DNA of 64,000 nt from SZUA-378 sp036652815 (GTDB lineage Bacteria > Bacillota > Clostridia > Lachnospirales > Lachnospiraceae). Below, piece after piece: positions 26,979 through 34,802 of the stretch. The stretch covers positions 15,701 through 79,700 of the forward strand of contig JAVVVE010000009.1 of the NCBI GenBank assembly GCA_036652815.1, given 5' to 3'. The notes beneath the pieces are model-generated. The model was not told where the DNA came from, searched no databases, and was given only the letters and a program-made list of their open reading frames with translations. The translations under genes and the position numbers were made by a program. The stretch's first letter is position 1. Each line of letters begins with the position of its first letter.

Positions 26979-28242
26979 ATTTTTTATTTATCACTATGTA
27001 ACTTATTCCTGAAAACAAAATCTCCCAAAGCGGTACAATCGGCCAGCCTGCTTTTAATAATGTTATCCCCAGCAAACTACCAGCTATCCATATCATAAGA
27101 GAATACCACTTATTCTTATTTTGTTTTTCAGTATTTTTAAAAAAGAAAAACTCTGCAAACAGCATGCCCGTAAATGGCACCATAAAAATAGCAAAGGAAG
27201 AAACAACAGGAATTAAGTATTTGCCAATTCCGGAAACCGAAAGTGCCACAGCTAGTCCGGCAATTAAAAAAACGGTGACTTTGTGAGACACATTTCCCTC
27301 CAGTGGTGTTCCCTGAAAAATATTCTGCAAAGCCAAGCTTCCACCATATGCATTAATATTTTGCGTAGTAACCAGACAAAATATTGCACAAAGCAGCATA
27401 GGAACAATAATTCCAACCACTGCAGTAGAGCGAATAAAATCACTAAATTGTCCTGCTTTTGCCACAATGACCCCACAAACATTAAACAAAAACAAACCAA
27501 CCATATAAGCACTTGGACATACAATAGCGACCTTACCCGATGATTTTGCAAAGCGACAGGTGTCCGGGGTAATCGTGCAGCCAAAAATATAATTTCCTAT
27601 AATGGCAGTGGATGCAGCCGAAAAACTCATCTGTACATCGGTAGGTTGTGTAAATAAAAATGCTGTACCGCCCATTTTATAAAATAATTGAATCATTGCA
27701 TAAGACAATAATATCAACGAACATGGTACTACTATCCTGCTGGCTATTTCTAAGCCGTTCCATCCGTAGGTTGCCGTAAATGCCCATATGACAATAATCA
27801 TCATCGAAGTAATGGCAACAGGCACAGGCCATGAGGGAAAAACAGAAATAAGCATGTTCGTAAATAGGTTCCCATTTATACCAATCCAAAACACACTGCA
27901 AACTATGATTAATATCGAAAAAATAACAGATACTTCTTTTCCTATGATTTTTTGTGCCAAAAAGGCAGTTGACCAGCCTGTTTTGGAAGATATAATCCCC
28001 ATGCCTGTTCCAATCATGATTAAAACAATATCTCCCAGAAAACAGGCTGCAATCGCCTGCCAAAAAGGTAATGCTGCGCCTACTTTAGAGCCAATGACAA
28101 GGCATGAAAGTGCACTGGTATAACCGGTTAGAATAAAAAATAACTCTCTGCTTTTCTTGCGTTGTTTTTGTGGCACCGGCACAAAAGCATATTCATATAG
28201 ACTGGAGCCAATCGTTCGTTTTTCGTTGGTTTCATGATTCAT
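26962..28242 (-). CDS. NCS1-family nucleobase permease (CodB-like)
   Basis: A 426-aa inner-membrane transporter of the cytosine/purine NCS1 group with about 12 hydrophobic segments. CodB-like features are the hydrophilic N-terminus ending before FFILTGYTSALSCLVIGSKVG, the GWNGLEIASRIVVPC helix, the TITPDTCRFAKSSGKVA loop, and TTQNINAYGGSLALQN. The ATG at 28242 follows GGAAGGTGAACAGG and overlaps the end of the diguanylate cyclase gene by 11 bp, so the two are translationally coupled. Cytosine is the best guess; other bases or thiamine precursors remain possible. Confidence 0.88.
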   Translation of the reverse strand: MNHETNEKRTIGSSLYEYAFVPVPQKQRKKSRELFFILTGYTSALSCLVIGSKVGAALPFWQAIAACFLGDIVLIMIGTGMGIISSKTGWSTAFLAQKIIGKEVSVIFSILIIVCSVFWIGINGNLFTNMLISVFPSWPVPVAITSMMIIVIWAFTATYGWNGLEIASRIVVPCSLILLSYAMIQLFYKMGGTAFLFTQPTDVQMSFSAASTAIIGNYIFGCTITPDTCRFAKSSGKVAIVCPSAYMVGLFLFNVCGVIVAKAGQFSDFIRSTAVVGIIVPMLLCAIFCLVTTQNINAYGGSLALQNIFQGTPLEGNVSHKVTVFLIAGLAVALSVSGIGKYLIPVVSSFAIFMVPFTGMLFAEFFFFKNTEKQNKNKWYSLMIWIAGSLLGITLLKAGWPIVPLWEILFSGISYIVINKKLNKIS

Positions 28243-30094
28243 CCTGTTCACCTTCCCTATCATCTGTTTGTTTTTGTTCTGTAGCAGAATACAGCCAAAA
28301 ACAATTTTTGCCATGATGTTTAGCAAGATAAAGTGCATCGTCCGCCTGTTGAAACAACATGTTGAACGTGCATCCGGAATAACTTTTTGCTACTCCTGCA
28401 CTTAAGGTAACAGGGCAAGACTCTCCTTGATATTGATAAGCAGACATCTTTTCTTTGATTTTGTTAAATGCTTCGGTAAAGTTCTGTATATCATAGCTTT
28501 TTCCAGGTAAAAACAGTAAGAACTCATCTCCACCCCAACGACTCAGGATATCATCAGAGGAGAAATTTTCACGCATTGTCTGTCCTAAGGTGCGAAGTAC
28601 ATCGTCACCGCATAAATGTCCTTTTTGATCATTGAATTGTTTGAAATAGTCAATATCCATTACAACCATCATACCCACGTAAGATAATTCCTGATTCTCC
28701 AGTAATAAACCTATTTTTTCCTCTGCTGTTTTATGATTAAGCAAACCGGCAAGCTGATCATTTGCACTAAGCTGCAACAATCTTTCTTTTTCTGCATGTT
28801 CCTCAGCAATATTGGCAAGACAACCAACCAAACGAATCGGTCGACGGTGAGATTCACTGGTACAAATTACTGTATAAATCAGCCTATACCATACCCACTC
28901 TCCTGTTTTTACACCACATTGAAATTCTGATGAAAAAGCATTTCCCTCTACACCTTCGTTAATCATCTGAATCCACTGTTCTTTTGTCAACGCAATCCGT
29001 ATAAGCTTATTTTGCAGTTTATCCGTAAAATCATTAACCGTTTGATCAATTTCAAGTTTGGAATGTTGTCCGAAAATCGTCAAGCTATCATTTAGGTAAT
29101 CATATTCAAGCCCGGCTTCACCAAAGGTATCCGACAGCAGACGATAACTCTCCTCGTAACCTTGCAATGCCTGATGCTGTCTGACTTTGACTTTCGTGTA
29201 AATAGTAAGGGATAACGCAAAAACAAACATGATGGCAACCGTAAAACATATGATTTCAAAGGGATAGCGATATACAAACTCCAATAAATTATCAGAACCA
29301 TAATGGCTGCCTTGCAATAAAATATTTGTGATATCTTCCTGGGCAAAAGAGGATATCGATTGTTGTAATGCAGATATGATTTTGGCATCGGTTTGCGGCA
29401 GGACGCCAAAACCATACTCAAACTTCATATTAGTCGGTATGGAAATTAAGTCTTTGGCTTCATATCGTTGTAGCAGTGAAGCCGCTGTAAAGCTATCACA
29501 GATGGTAGCATCAGCCTGTCCGCATCGTACTGCATTCATACATTCTTGTGAATCTGCATAGCATATTTCACGAATATGCGTATTAATGAGTTGTATTTTT
29601 CTCCCACTCACAGATGCTAATGTAAGCGTTTGTAAAGAGGATAATTCTGTATTTTTATGTTGAATCAGTACCGCTTGTGTTGTAAGATAGGGAACCATTG
29701 TTAAATCAGAACTGTTTGCGGAAGAAGATGCGGCGTCTGAATACCTGGATAACATTCCAATAAAATCAACTTTTCCGGTTTGTAGTTGTTCCAGTGCTTC
29801 CTCATAGCTGTGTGCCTGTACATATTCCAACGCAATATTTGTTTTCTTTGCAAAACTATCTAAAATCTTCTTCGGTAATCCTTGCAATGTGCCATCTTTA
29901 TCTTCATAACAAATTGGCTTTTCCGATGTTATAATTGACACTCGCAATTTCTTCTCGTTCTGCAAATAAACCGATTCTTGCGTGGAAAATTCGGATTCTA
30001 CCATTGGTGTGGCTGTAGCGTAAACAGTCACACTTGAAAAATGATACAGGAACATGATAAAAAGAAAAAGTATCACAAGCGGTTTCTTCTTCAT
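28232..30094 (-). CDS. Diguanylate cyclase with extracellular solute-binding sensor (SBP-TM-PAS-GGDEF)
   Basis: A 620-aa transmembrane signalling protein. Residues 1-26 are a signal/anchor helix. Residues 48-260 form an amino-acid-type extracellular solute-binding domain (KLRVSIITSEKPICYEDKDG). A membrane helix lies at 279-299, a PAS-like region at about 315-430, and the GGDEF domain starts near 440. The active site GGDEF is intact at 521-525, so cyclic di-GMP synthesis is expected. The product-inhibition site RxxD seems lost, with Ser at 512 and Asp at 515. The downstream NCS1 permease overlaps it. leuD ends only 45 bp upstream with no terminator visible. Confidence 0.9.
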   Translation of the reverse strand: MKKKPLVILFLFIMFLYHFSSVTVYATATPMVESEFSTQESVYLQNEKKLRVSIITSEKPICYEDKDGTLQGLPKKILDSFAKKTNIALEYVQAHSYEEALEQLQTGKVDFIGMLSRYSDAASSSANSSDLTMVPYLTTQAVLIQHKNTELSSLQTLTLASVSGRKIQLINTHIREICYADSQECMNAVRCGQADATICDSFTAASLLQRYEAKDLISIPTNMKFEYGFGVLPQTDAKIISALQQSISSFAQEDITNILLQGSHYGSDNLLEFVYRYPFEIICFTVAIMFVFALSLTIYTKVKVRQHQALQGYEESYRLLSDTFGEAGLEYDYLNDSLTIFGQHSKLEIDQTVNDFTDKLQNKLIRIALTKEQWIQMINEGVEGNAFSSEFQCGVKTGEWVWYRLIYTVICTSESHRRPIRLVGCLANIAEEHAEKERLLQLSANDQLAGLLNHKTAEEKIGLLLENQELSYVGMMVVMDIDYFKQFNDQKGHLCGDDVLRTLGQTMRENFSSDDILSRWGGDEFLLFLPGKSYDIQNFTEAFNKIKEKMSAYQYQGESCPVTLSAGVAKSYSGCTFNMLFQQADDALYLAKHHGKNCFWLYSATEQKQTDDREGEQDES

Positions 30095-30139
30095 AAATAA
30101 AATCCCCCTTCGATTTTACATCCCGGATCCATCAGCTAT

Positions 30140-30628
30140 CTATCTTTGAGCATTAATATAATTAATCAATCCCTCTGCTTCTATTATTTTCTGCATAAAG
30201 GGTGGAAATGCCTGTCCTTTAAAAGTTGTTCCTTTTGTATGATTGGTAATGATTCCGGAATTAAAATCAACCTCTACTTGATCGCCTGCTTCGATTCCAT
30301 GTGCAGCTTCTGCACATTCAATAATCGGCAATCCTATATTAATGGCATTTCGGTAGAATATTCTGGCAAAAGTTTCTGCAATGACACAGCTAATCCCCGC
30401 TGCTTTGATTGCGATAGGCGCATGCTCTCTGGACGAACCACAGCCAAAATTCTTAACAGCCACGATGATATCTCCTTTTTTTACTGTCTTCACAAACTCT
30501 TGATCGATATCTTCCATGCAATGTGCTGCAAGCTCTAAAGGATCTGATGAATTCAGATATCTTGCCGGAATAATTACATCTGTATCTACGTTATTGTCAT
30601 ATTTAAACACTGTTCCATATGCGTTCAT
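30140..30628 (-). CDS. leuD: 3-isopropylmalate dehydratase small subunit
   Basis: The swivel-domain subunit (162 aa) of isopropylmalate isomerase, in leucine synthesis. FKYDNNVDTDVIIPARYL at the N-terminus and the substrate-binding GCGSSREHAP loop (residues about 58-67) are diagnostic, and RIFYRNAINIGLP follows. Length fits the short archaeal/Clostridial-type LeuD rather than the 200-aa proteobacterial form. It lies 46 bp after leuC. Confidence 0.96.
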   Translation of the reverse strand: MNAYGTVFKYDNNVDTDVIIPARYLNSSDPLELAAHCMEDIDQEFVKTVKKGDIIVAVKNFGCGSSREHAPIAIKAAGISCVIAETFARIFYRNAINIGLPIIECAEAAHGIEAGDQVEVDFNSGIITNHTKGTTFKGQAFPPFMQKIIEAEGLINYINAQR

Positions 30629-30674
30629 GTGATTTCTCCTCTGATTGATTAAACTAAATAGGCGTATCTTTCTT

Positions 30675-31937
30675 TTATAACCGGCAGGGACAGGATATCT
30701 GTCCGGTTACCGCACTGGCGGCCGCTACAGCAGGACTTGCCAGATATATTTCCGAATCCACGTGTCCCATGCGTCCCACAAAGTTACGATTGGTAGTAGA
30801 AACACAACGTTCTCCTTCTGCCAATACTCCCATATAGCCGCCGAGGCATGGCCCACAGGTCGGTGTACTGACAACAGCTCCCGATTCAATAAATATTTTA
30901 AGGAGTCCTTCTTCCATCGCCTGTAAATAGATAGCTTGTGTGGCCGGTAAGATAATACAGCGCATTCCTTTTGCCACATGTCTTCCCTGCAGTACCTTGG
31001 CTGCGCAACGCAGATCACCTATTCTGCCATTGGTGCAGGAACCAATCACCACCTGGTCTATCTTAATCGGTTCTGTTATTTCATCAATTGTTTTGGTATT
31101 TTCCGGTAAATGTGGAAAAGCAATCGTGGGACGTAAGGTACTTAAATCTATCGTATACGTCTCATCATAAATAGCATCCGCATCTGCTTCATAGATGGTG
31201 TATGGTCTTTTGGCATGTTCCTTCATATAGGTAATCGCGATGTCATCTACCGGGAAAATACCATTCTTACCACCTGCTTCAATCGCCATGTTGGCAATGG
31301 TAAAACGATCATCCATCGTCAAATTGCGAATCCCTTCTCCAACAAATTCCATAGATTTATAGAGTGCTCCGTCAACTCCGATCATCCCGATAATATGTAA
31401 AATAATATCTTTTCCACTAACCCATTCATTTAAAGTTCCAATCAGATTAAATCGAATCGCAGAAGGTACTTTAAACCATGCTTTTCCGGTTGCCATCCCG
31501 GCCGCCATATCGGTACTTCCGATGCCGGTTGAGAAAGCTCCCAATGCGCCATACGTACAGGTATGCGAATCTGCTCCGATAATAACATCTCCCGCTACGG
31601 TTAATCCTTTTTCGGGCAGTAAAGCATGCTCGATTCCCATTTGCCCTACCTCAAAATAATTGGTAATCTTATTGCGATACGCAAATTCTCTGACACATTT
31701 ACAATTCTGTGCTGATTTAATATCTTTATTGGGCACAAAATGATCCGGTACCAATGCTATTTTATCTTTATCAAAGACACCTTTTGTATGCATCTTCTCC
31801 ATTTCTTTGATTGCAACCGGACTCGTAATATCATTACCAAGTACAAGGTCTAGGTCAGCCTCTATCAATTGTCCTGCCACCACTTCCTCTAATCCTGCAT
31901 GTGCAGCTAAAATCTTTTGTGTCATTGTCATTCCCAT
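30675..31937 (-). CDS. leuC: 3-isopropylmalate dehydratase large subunit
   Basis: The 420-aa catalytic subunit of isopropylmalate isomerase, carrying a [4Fe-4S] cluster. Cluster cysteines are in IGSCTNGR and PTCGPCLGG. The substrate site shows GADSHTCTYGALGAFSTGIGSTDMA. It is the homoaconitase/LeuC 420-aa class that pairs with a short LeuD. The first ATG (31937) follows GGAGA by 7 bp; a second in-frame ATG is 4 codons later. It is divergent from a LysR regulator. Confidence 0.96.
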   Translation of the reverse strand: MGMTMTQKILAAHAGLEEVVAGQLIEADLDLVLGNDITSPVAIKEMEKMHTKGVFDKDKIALVPDHFVPNKDIKSAQNCKCVREFAYRNKITNYFEVGQMGIEHALLPEKGLTVAGDVIIGADSHTCTYGALGAFSTGIGSTDMAAGMATGKAWFKVPSAIRFNLIGTLNEWVSGKDIILHIIGMIGVDGALYKSMEFVGEGIRNLTMDDRFTIANMAIEAGGKNGIFPVDDIAITYMKEHAKRPYTIYEADADAIYDETYTIDLSTLRPTIAFPHLPENTKTIDEITEPIKIDQVVIGSCTNGRIGDLRCAAKVLQGRHVAKGMRCIILPATQAIYLQAMEEGLLKIFIESGAVVSTPTCGPCLGGYMGVLAEGERCVSTTNRNFVGRMGHVDSEIYLASPAVAAASAVTGQISCPCRL

Positions 31938-31961
31938 ATCGATGTCTCCTCTATTCTACTC

Positions 31962-31967
31962 ATTATA
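31962..31967 (-). promoter_or_regulatory. -10 element of the leuCD promoter
   Basis: A perfect TATAAT on the minus strand, 24 bp before the leuC start. No convincing -35 lies at the right distance upstream, as is common for activator-dependent promoters. Confidence 0.5.
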
Positions 31968-32057
31968 ACAGATTCCTTTAAAAAATGGACTCTATCATCT
32001 TTTCTTATAGTACCATAGTTACATCAAACTATATAATATCAGATTATTATATTTACT

Positions 32058-32072
32058 ATAACCGGTAGTTAT
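32058..32072. promoter_or_regulatory. Putative LysR-type operator
   Basis: ATAACCGGTAGTTAT is a perfect interrupted inverted repeat (ATAAC-5-GTTAT) with the T-N11-A form used by LysR-family regulators. It lies between the divergent leuC and lysR starts, 50 bp from the lysR start and about 90 bp from the leuC -10. A weaker repeat (ATAATA...TATTAT) lies just beside it. Confidence 0.55.
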
Positions 32073-32121
32073 GATACTCTACAAGCATAGTGTTGCATAA
32101 CTGAAAGAAAGTGAGCTTATT

Positions 32122-33000
32122 ATGACAAATCATCTATCTGCTTATAAAATATTCTGTACCGTTGCACAATGCGGTAATATCTCTAATGCCGCAAAGTCAT
32201 TATTTATCAGCCAGCCTGCTGTAAGTAAAGCCATTGCTAAATTAGAACAGGATTTAGCGATTCCTTTATTTTATCGTACTTCAAAGGGTGTAACTTTAAC
32301 CTATGAAGGAAATCTTCTTTTCACACAGGTCGATGGTGCTTTTCATGCCATCGAGCAAGGCGAACGACAGATTAAGCGGATCTCGGAATTAGGGATTGAC
32401 CATCTATGTCTTGGCGTAAGTACTACTCTTTGTAGATTTGTCTTATTGCCTTATTTAAGAGATTTTATTAAAAAAAATCCTCATATTAAACTGTCTATCT
32501 CCTGCCAGTCAACAGGGCACACCTTGCATGACCTTGAATCAGGTGCGATAGAAATCGGACTGGTGAGTGAACCGGAGATGCCCGGTAGCTTCAATTTTGA
32601 ACCTGTTCGTAAGATTCAGGATATCTTTGTTACAACACCCGATTATCTGGCTAATCTAAAAGCCCGAGAAGATTATGTGGATGCTGACCTCTTACAATCA
32701 GCTACTTTGATTCTCCTAGACCGGGATAATATGACAAGACAGTACATCGACAAATATCTGTCTGCCAATCACATCGAGCCTGAGAGCATCATCGAAGTAT
32801 CTACTATGGACCTCCTCATTGAGTTCGCCAAAACAGGACTGGGCATTGCTTGTGTCATACGAGAATTTGTGCAGGAAGAATTAATCTCACATTCCTTAGT
32901 AGAATACAAGATGCCAACTGTGATTCCGATCCGCAGCATTGGATTTGCAACACTGACCGGGGTCAAACCCTCTCATGCGATGGAACTTTTTCTAGGTTAA
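32122..33000 (+). CDS. LysR-family transcriptional regulator
   Basis: A 292-aa regulator. Residues 1-60 form the winged helix-turn-helix (FCTVAQCGNISNAAKSLFISQPAVSKAIAKLE is the typical LysR helix pair). The rest is a periplasmic-binding-like effector domain. It is divergent from leuCD with a candidate operator in the 184-bp gap, so control of leuCD is the simplest proposal; the effector, perhaps a leucine-pathway intermediate, is inferred. Its stop abuts the stop of the convergent acetyltransferase gene. Confidence 0.92.
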   Translation: MTNHLSAYKIFCTVAQCGNISNAAKSLFISQPAVSKAIAKLEQDLAIPLFYRTSKGVTLTYEGNLLFTQVDGAFHAIEQGERQIKRISELGIDHLCLGVSTTLCRFVLLPYLRDFIKKNPHIKLSISCQSTGHTLHDLESGAIEIGLVSEPEMPGSFNFEPVRKIQDIFVTTPDYLANLKAREDYVDADLLQSATLILLDRDNMTRQYIDKYLSANHIEPESIIEVSTMDLLIEFAKTGLGIACVIREFVQEELISHSLVEYKMPTVIPIRSIGFATLTGVKPSHAMELFLG

Positions 33001-33480
33001 TCACAATATTTTTTCACGTTTAATCCCTCGATATAATTCATCGACACATTGTCCTACTTTTGTATATCCAAGTACATCATAGTATCGATTTAAGACCGGA
33101 TTCCCTTGCTGTGAATCCAATCTCAAAACTTTAATTCCGTGTTCTTTTGCATATTCTTCCGCAAAAGACAATAGTTGTCGTCCGAGTCCCGGATAATCGC
33201 AATCCGCCACCAGATGGTGCACATAGAATGCCTCTTTGTCATTCTCCCATCTCGGATCATAACAAAATAATGCCATAGCACCTATGATAATTCCATCCTG
33301 TACTGCAACAAATACACTTTCCTCTCGAATCTTATCTGCAAAATAATCATACGGATAGCACTCTAAATATTTTGTTTTATTCCACTGATTTAGATGCTGT
33401 GTTTCCATCCAATTAATCCTGGCTTGAATCAATGCAATAATGGCGTCAATATCAGAGAGCGTGGCTTTTGTTATCGTCAT
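33001..33480 (-). CDS. GNAT-family N-acetyltransferase
   Basis: A 159-aa acetyl-CoA-dependent acyltransferase. The N-terminal ITKATLSDIDAIIALI strand/helix, the beta-4 strand AFYVHHLVADCDYPG, the P-loop GLGRQLLSFAEEYAKE and the C-terminal LRLDSQQGNPVLNRYYDVLGYTKVG follow the GNAT order. The substrate is not predictable. It lies 11 bp downstream of a 32-codon ORF and probably shares its promoter. Confidence 0.88.
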   Translation of the reverse strand: MTITKATLSDIDAIIALIQARINWMETQHLNQWNKTKYLECYPYDYFADKIREESVFVAVQDGIIIGAMALFCYDPRWENDKEAFYVHHLVADCDYPGLGRQLLSFAEEYAKEHGIKVLRLDSQQGNPVLNRYYDVLGYTKVGQCVDELYRGIKREKIL

Positions 33481-33491
33481 GCTGTGACCTC

Positions 33492-33590
33492 TTAGTTCGT
33501 TAAGAAATCAAAGATATCCCATCCATTGGAGCCCTGTCTTTTATAGAGTTCTGTATATCCACATTGTTCACCTGTATATTGTTTTCCCAT
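33492..33590 (-). CDS. 32-codon ORF upstream of the acetyltransferase
   Basis: A very short gene with AAAGGAG well placed before its ATG. The product is polar (MGKQYTGEQCGYTELYKR at the start, ending DIFDFLTN) with one Cys and no membrane helix. A good promoter (33659-33687) and a hairpin precede it, and the acetyltransferase starts 11 bp after its stop. It may be a genuine microprotein or a regulatory leader peptide. A longer frame overlapping this region in another phase is judged spurious. Confidence 0.55.
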   Translation of the reverse strand: MGKQYTGEQCGYTELYKRQGSNGWDIFDFLTN

Positions 33591-33608
33591 TTATTTTCTC
33601 CTTTTTGT

Positions 33609-33640
33609 AAAAAGCAAGCCTTGTAAGACTTGCTTTTTTT
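33609..33640 (-). terminator. Terminator or attenuator hairpin
   Basis: On the minus strand, AAAAAGCAAG, a 10-nt loop, then CTTGCTTTTT. It can terminate cotJABC transcription, but it also lies between the downstream promoter (33659-33687) and the 32-codon ORF, so it may act as an attenuator in that leader. Confidence 0.7.
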
Positions 33641-33658
33641 ATAAATAATATTAATTAA

Positions 33659-33687
33659 GTTATAGCATAGGATGACTTTTATGACAA
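33659..33687 (-). promoter_or_regulatory. Probable sigma-A promoter for the 32-codon ORF and acetyltransferase
   Basis: TTGTCA (33682-33687), a 17-bp spacer and TATAAC (33659-33664) on the minus strand, just after the cotJC stop. Confidence 0.65.
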
Positions 33688-33706
33688 GAATAATATCGCA
33701 CACATT

Positions 33707-34312
33707 TTATCGCACGCATCTATCAAATTGCGGGGTGAAAGCATAAAAATTCTTACTGTTCAGATGGTCTTGCACAATACGAAGGCCTTCACCAAATCTC
33801 TGGAAATGAACGATCTCTCTTGCACGCAGAAACCGAATCGGTGCTGCAACTTCTTCATTTTTTACAAGTCTTAGAATATTGTCATATGTGGTTCTTGCTT
33901 TTTGTTCTGCCGCCATATCCTCAGTCAAATCTGTGACCGCATCTCCTTTTGACTGGAAAGCACACGCTCCAAATGGTGTTCCTCCTGCCGCTTGTGGATA
34001 GATTGCCAATGTATGATCAACGTAATACGGAGCGAATCCCTGTTGTTCTATTTCTTCCATAGACAGGTTTCTGGTGAGCTGATATACAATCGTTGCTATC
34101 ATCTCAAAATGTCCCATCTCTTCTGTACCGATATCAGTTAGTAAACCCGATACTTCATTGTATGGCATCGTGTAACGTTGTGATAAATAACGTAGTGTGG
34201 CTCCGATTTCGCCATCCGGACCGCCATATTGAGTCGCTATCACTTTAGCGATCTCTGCATTGGTTTCTGTAATATTAACAGGAAACTGTAATCTCTTTTC
34301 ATAATTCCACAT
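33707..34312 (-). CDS. cotJC: Spore coat protein CotJC (manganese-catalase family)
   Basis: A 201-aa coat protein related to dimanganese catalases. Ferritin-like metal-binding residues can be seen in GGPDGEIGATLRYLSQRY (Glu), IGTEEMGHFEMIATIVYQL (Glu, Glu, His) and AREIVHFQRFGEGLR (Glu, His). The start is the ATG at 34312 after GGGGGG, just beyond the cotJB stop; a longer frame runs back into cotJB. It is the last gene of the cotJABC operon, which is made in the mother cell during sporulation. Confidence 0.95.
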   Translation of the reverse strand: MWNYEKRLQFPVNITETNAEIAKVIATQYGGPDGEIGATLRYLSQRYTMPYNEVSGLLTDIGTEEMGHFEMIATIVYQLTRNLSMEEIEQQGFAPYYVDHTLAIYPQAAGGTPFGACAFQSKGDAVTDLTEDMAAEQKARTTYDNILRLVKNEEVAAPIRFLRAREIVHFQRFGEGLRIVQDHLNSKNFYAFTPQFDRCVR

Positions 34313-34314
34313 AA

Positions 34315-34578
34315 TCAGTAGCCCCCCTGCCATGGTGGGTTTTGTAATCCCCATTCCCATTCTTTTCCTGAATTATTAGCAGTTGCCAAGGTAAGCGGAT
34401 AGTATTTTTCGGCATATTCAGCCATCATTCTATTCTTTAAGCCGGCATAGTAATTAAAATATTCTATTGCCTCCTGATCGTGTGGATGTGTATCCAGATA
34501 TTCTGCCATTTCAACAACAACAAAATCTGTCATACCAATCTCATGTAGTAATTTTGCCTGTTCCATTTTAGTTGACAC
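34315..34578 (-). CDS. cotJB: Spore coat protein CotJB
   Basis: A small (87-aa) coat component with the typical HEIGMTDFVVVEMAEYLDTHPHDQEAIEYF core. The start is uncertain. A GTG at 34578 is only 2 bp from the AAGGAG site, while an ATG four codons later is 14 bp from it; both lie near the cotJA stop (11-bp overlap with the GTG). It is needed with CotJA and CotJC for inner coat assembly in Bacillus. Confidence 0.92.
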   Translation of the reverse strand: MSTKMEQAKLLHEIGMTDFVVVEMAEYLDTHPHDQEAIEYFNYYAGLKNRMMAEYAEKYYPLTLATANNSGKEWEWGLQNPPWQGGY

Positions 34579-34738
34579 ATCTCCTTCCGGTAAAAGGTTT
34601 ATTCAATTCCGGGAAGATCGTTCCAACCAGATAAGCTTCGTGCAGATTCTCATAGATAGTGGTTAGATGCTGCCATGGAACATATGCCATACCAAGCGGA
34701 AAATCTTCAAGGTATCGATTATTCTGACATTCGTTCAT
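34568..34738 (-). CDS. cotJA: Spore coat-associated protein CotJA
   Basis: A 56-aa protein with the CotJA core LGMAYVPWQHLTTIYENLHEAYLVGTIFPELNKPF. The ATG at 34738 follows AAGGAG by 5 bp; the longer frame has 12 extra codons with no homology. It opens the cotJABC operon. The 64-bp upstream gap contains CATATGAT, a possible but weak sigma-E -10 element. Confidence 0.92.
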   Translation of the reverse strand: MNECQNNRYLEDFPLGMAYVPWQHLTTIYENLHEAYLVGTIFPELNKPFTGRRCVN

Positions 34739-34802
34739 AGTGCTCCTTACATAATGATTAATTAATACTATCATATGTATTCATCTACAAAACGTCACTT
34801 TT

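Noticed and set aside
30095..30139. Hairpin AAAATC...GATTTT over the ribosome binding site of the diguanylate cyclase gene
   Set aside because: The stem is only 6 bp and AT-rich; not enough to claim a regulatory element.
33500..33703. A 67-codon frame on the minus strand overlapping the 32-codon ORF
   Set aside because: It runs through the promoter and hairpin, has no ribosome binding site at its start, and is in a different phase from the well-initiated 32-codon ORF.
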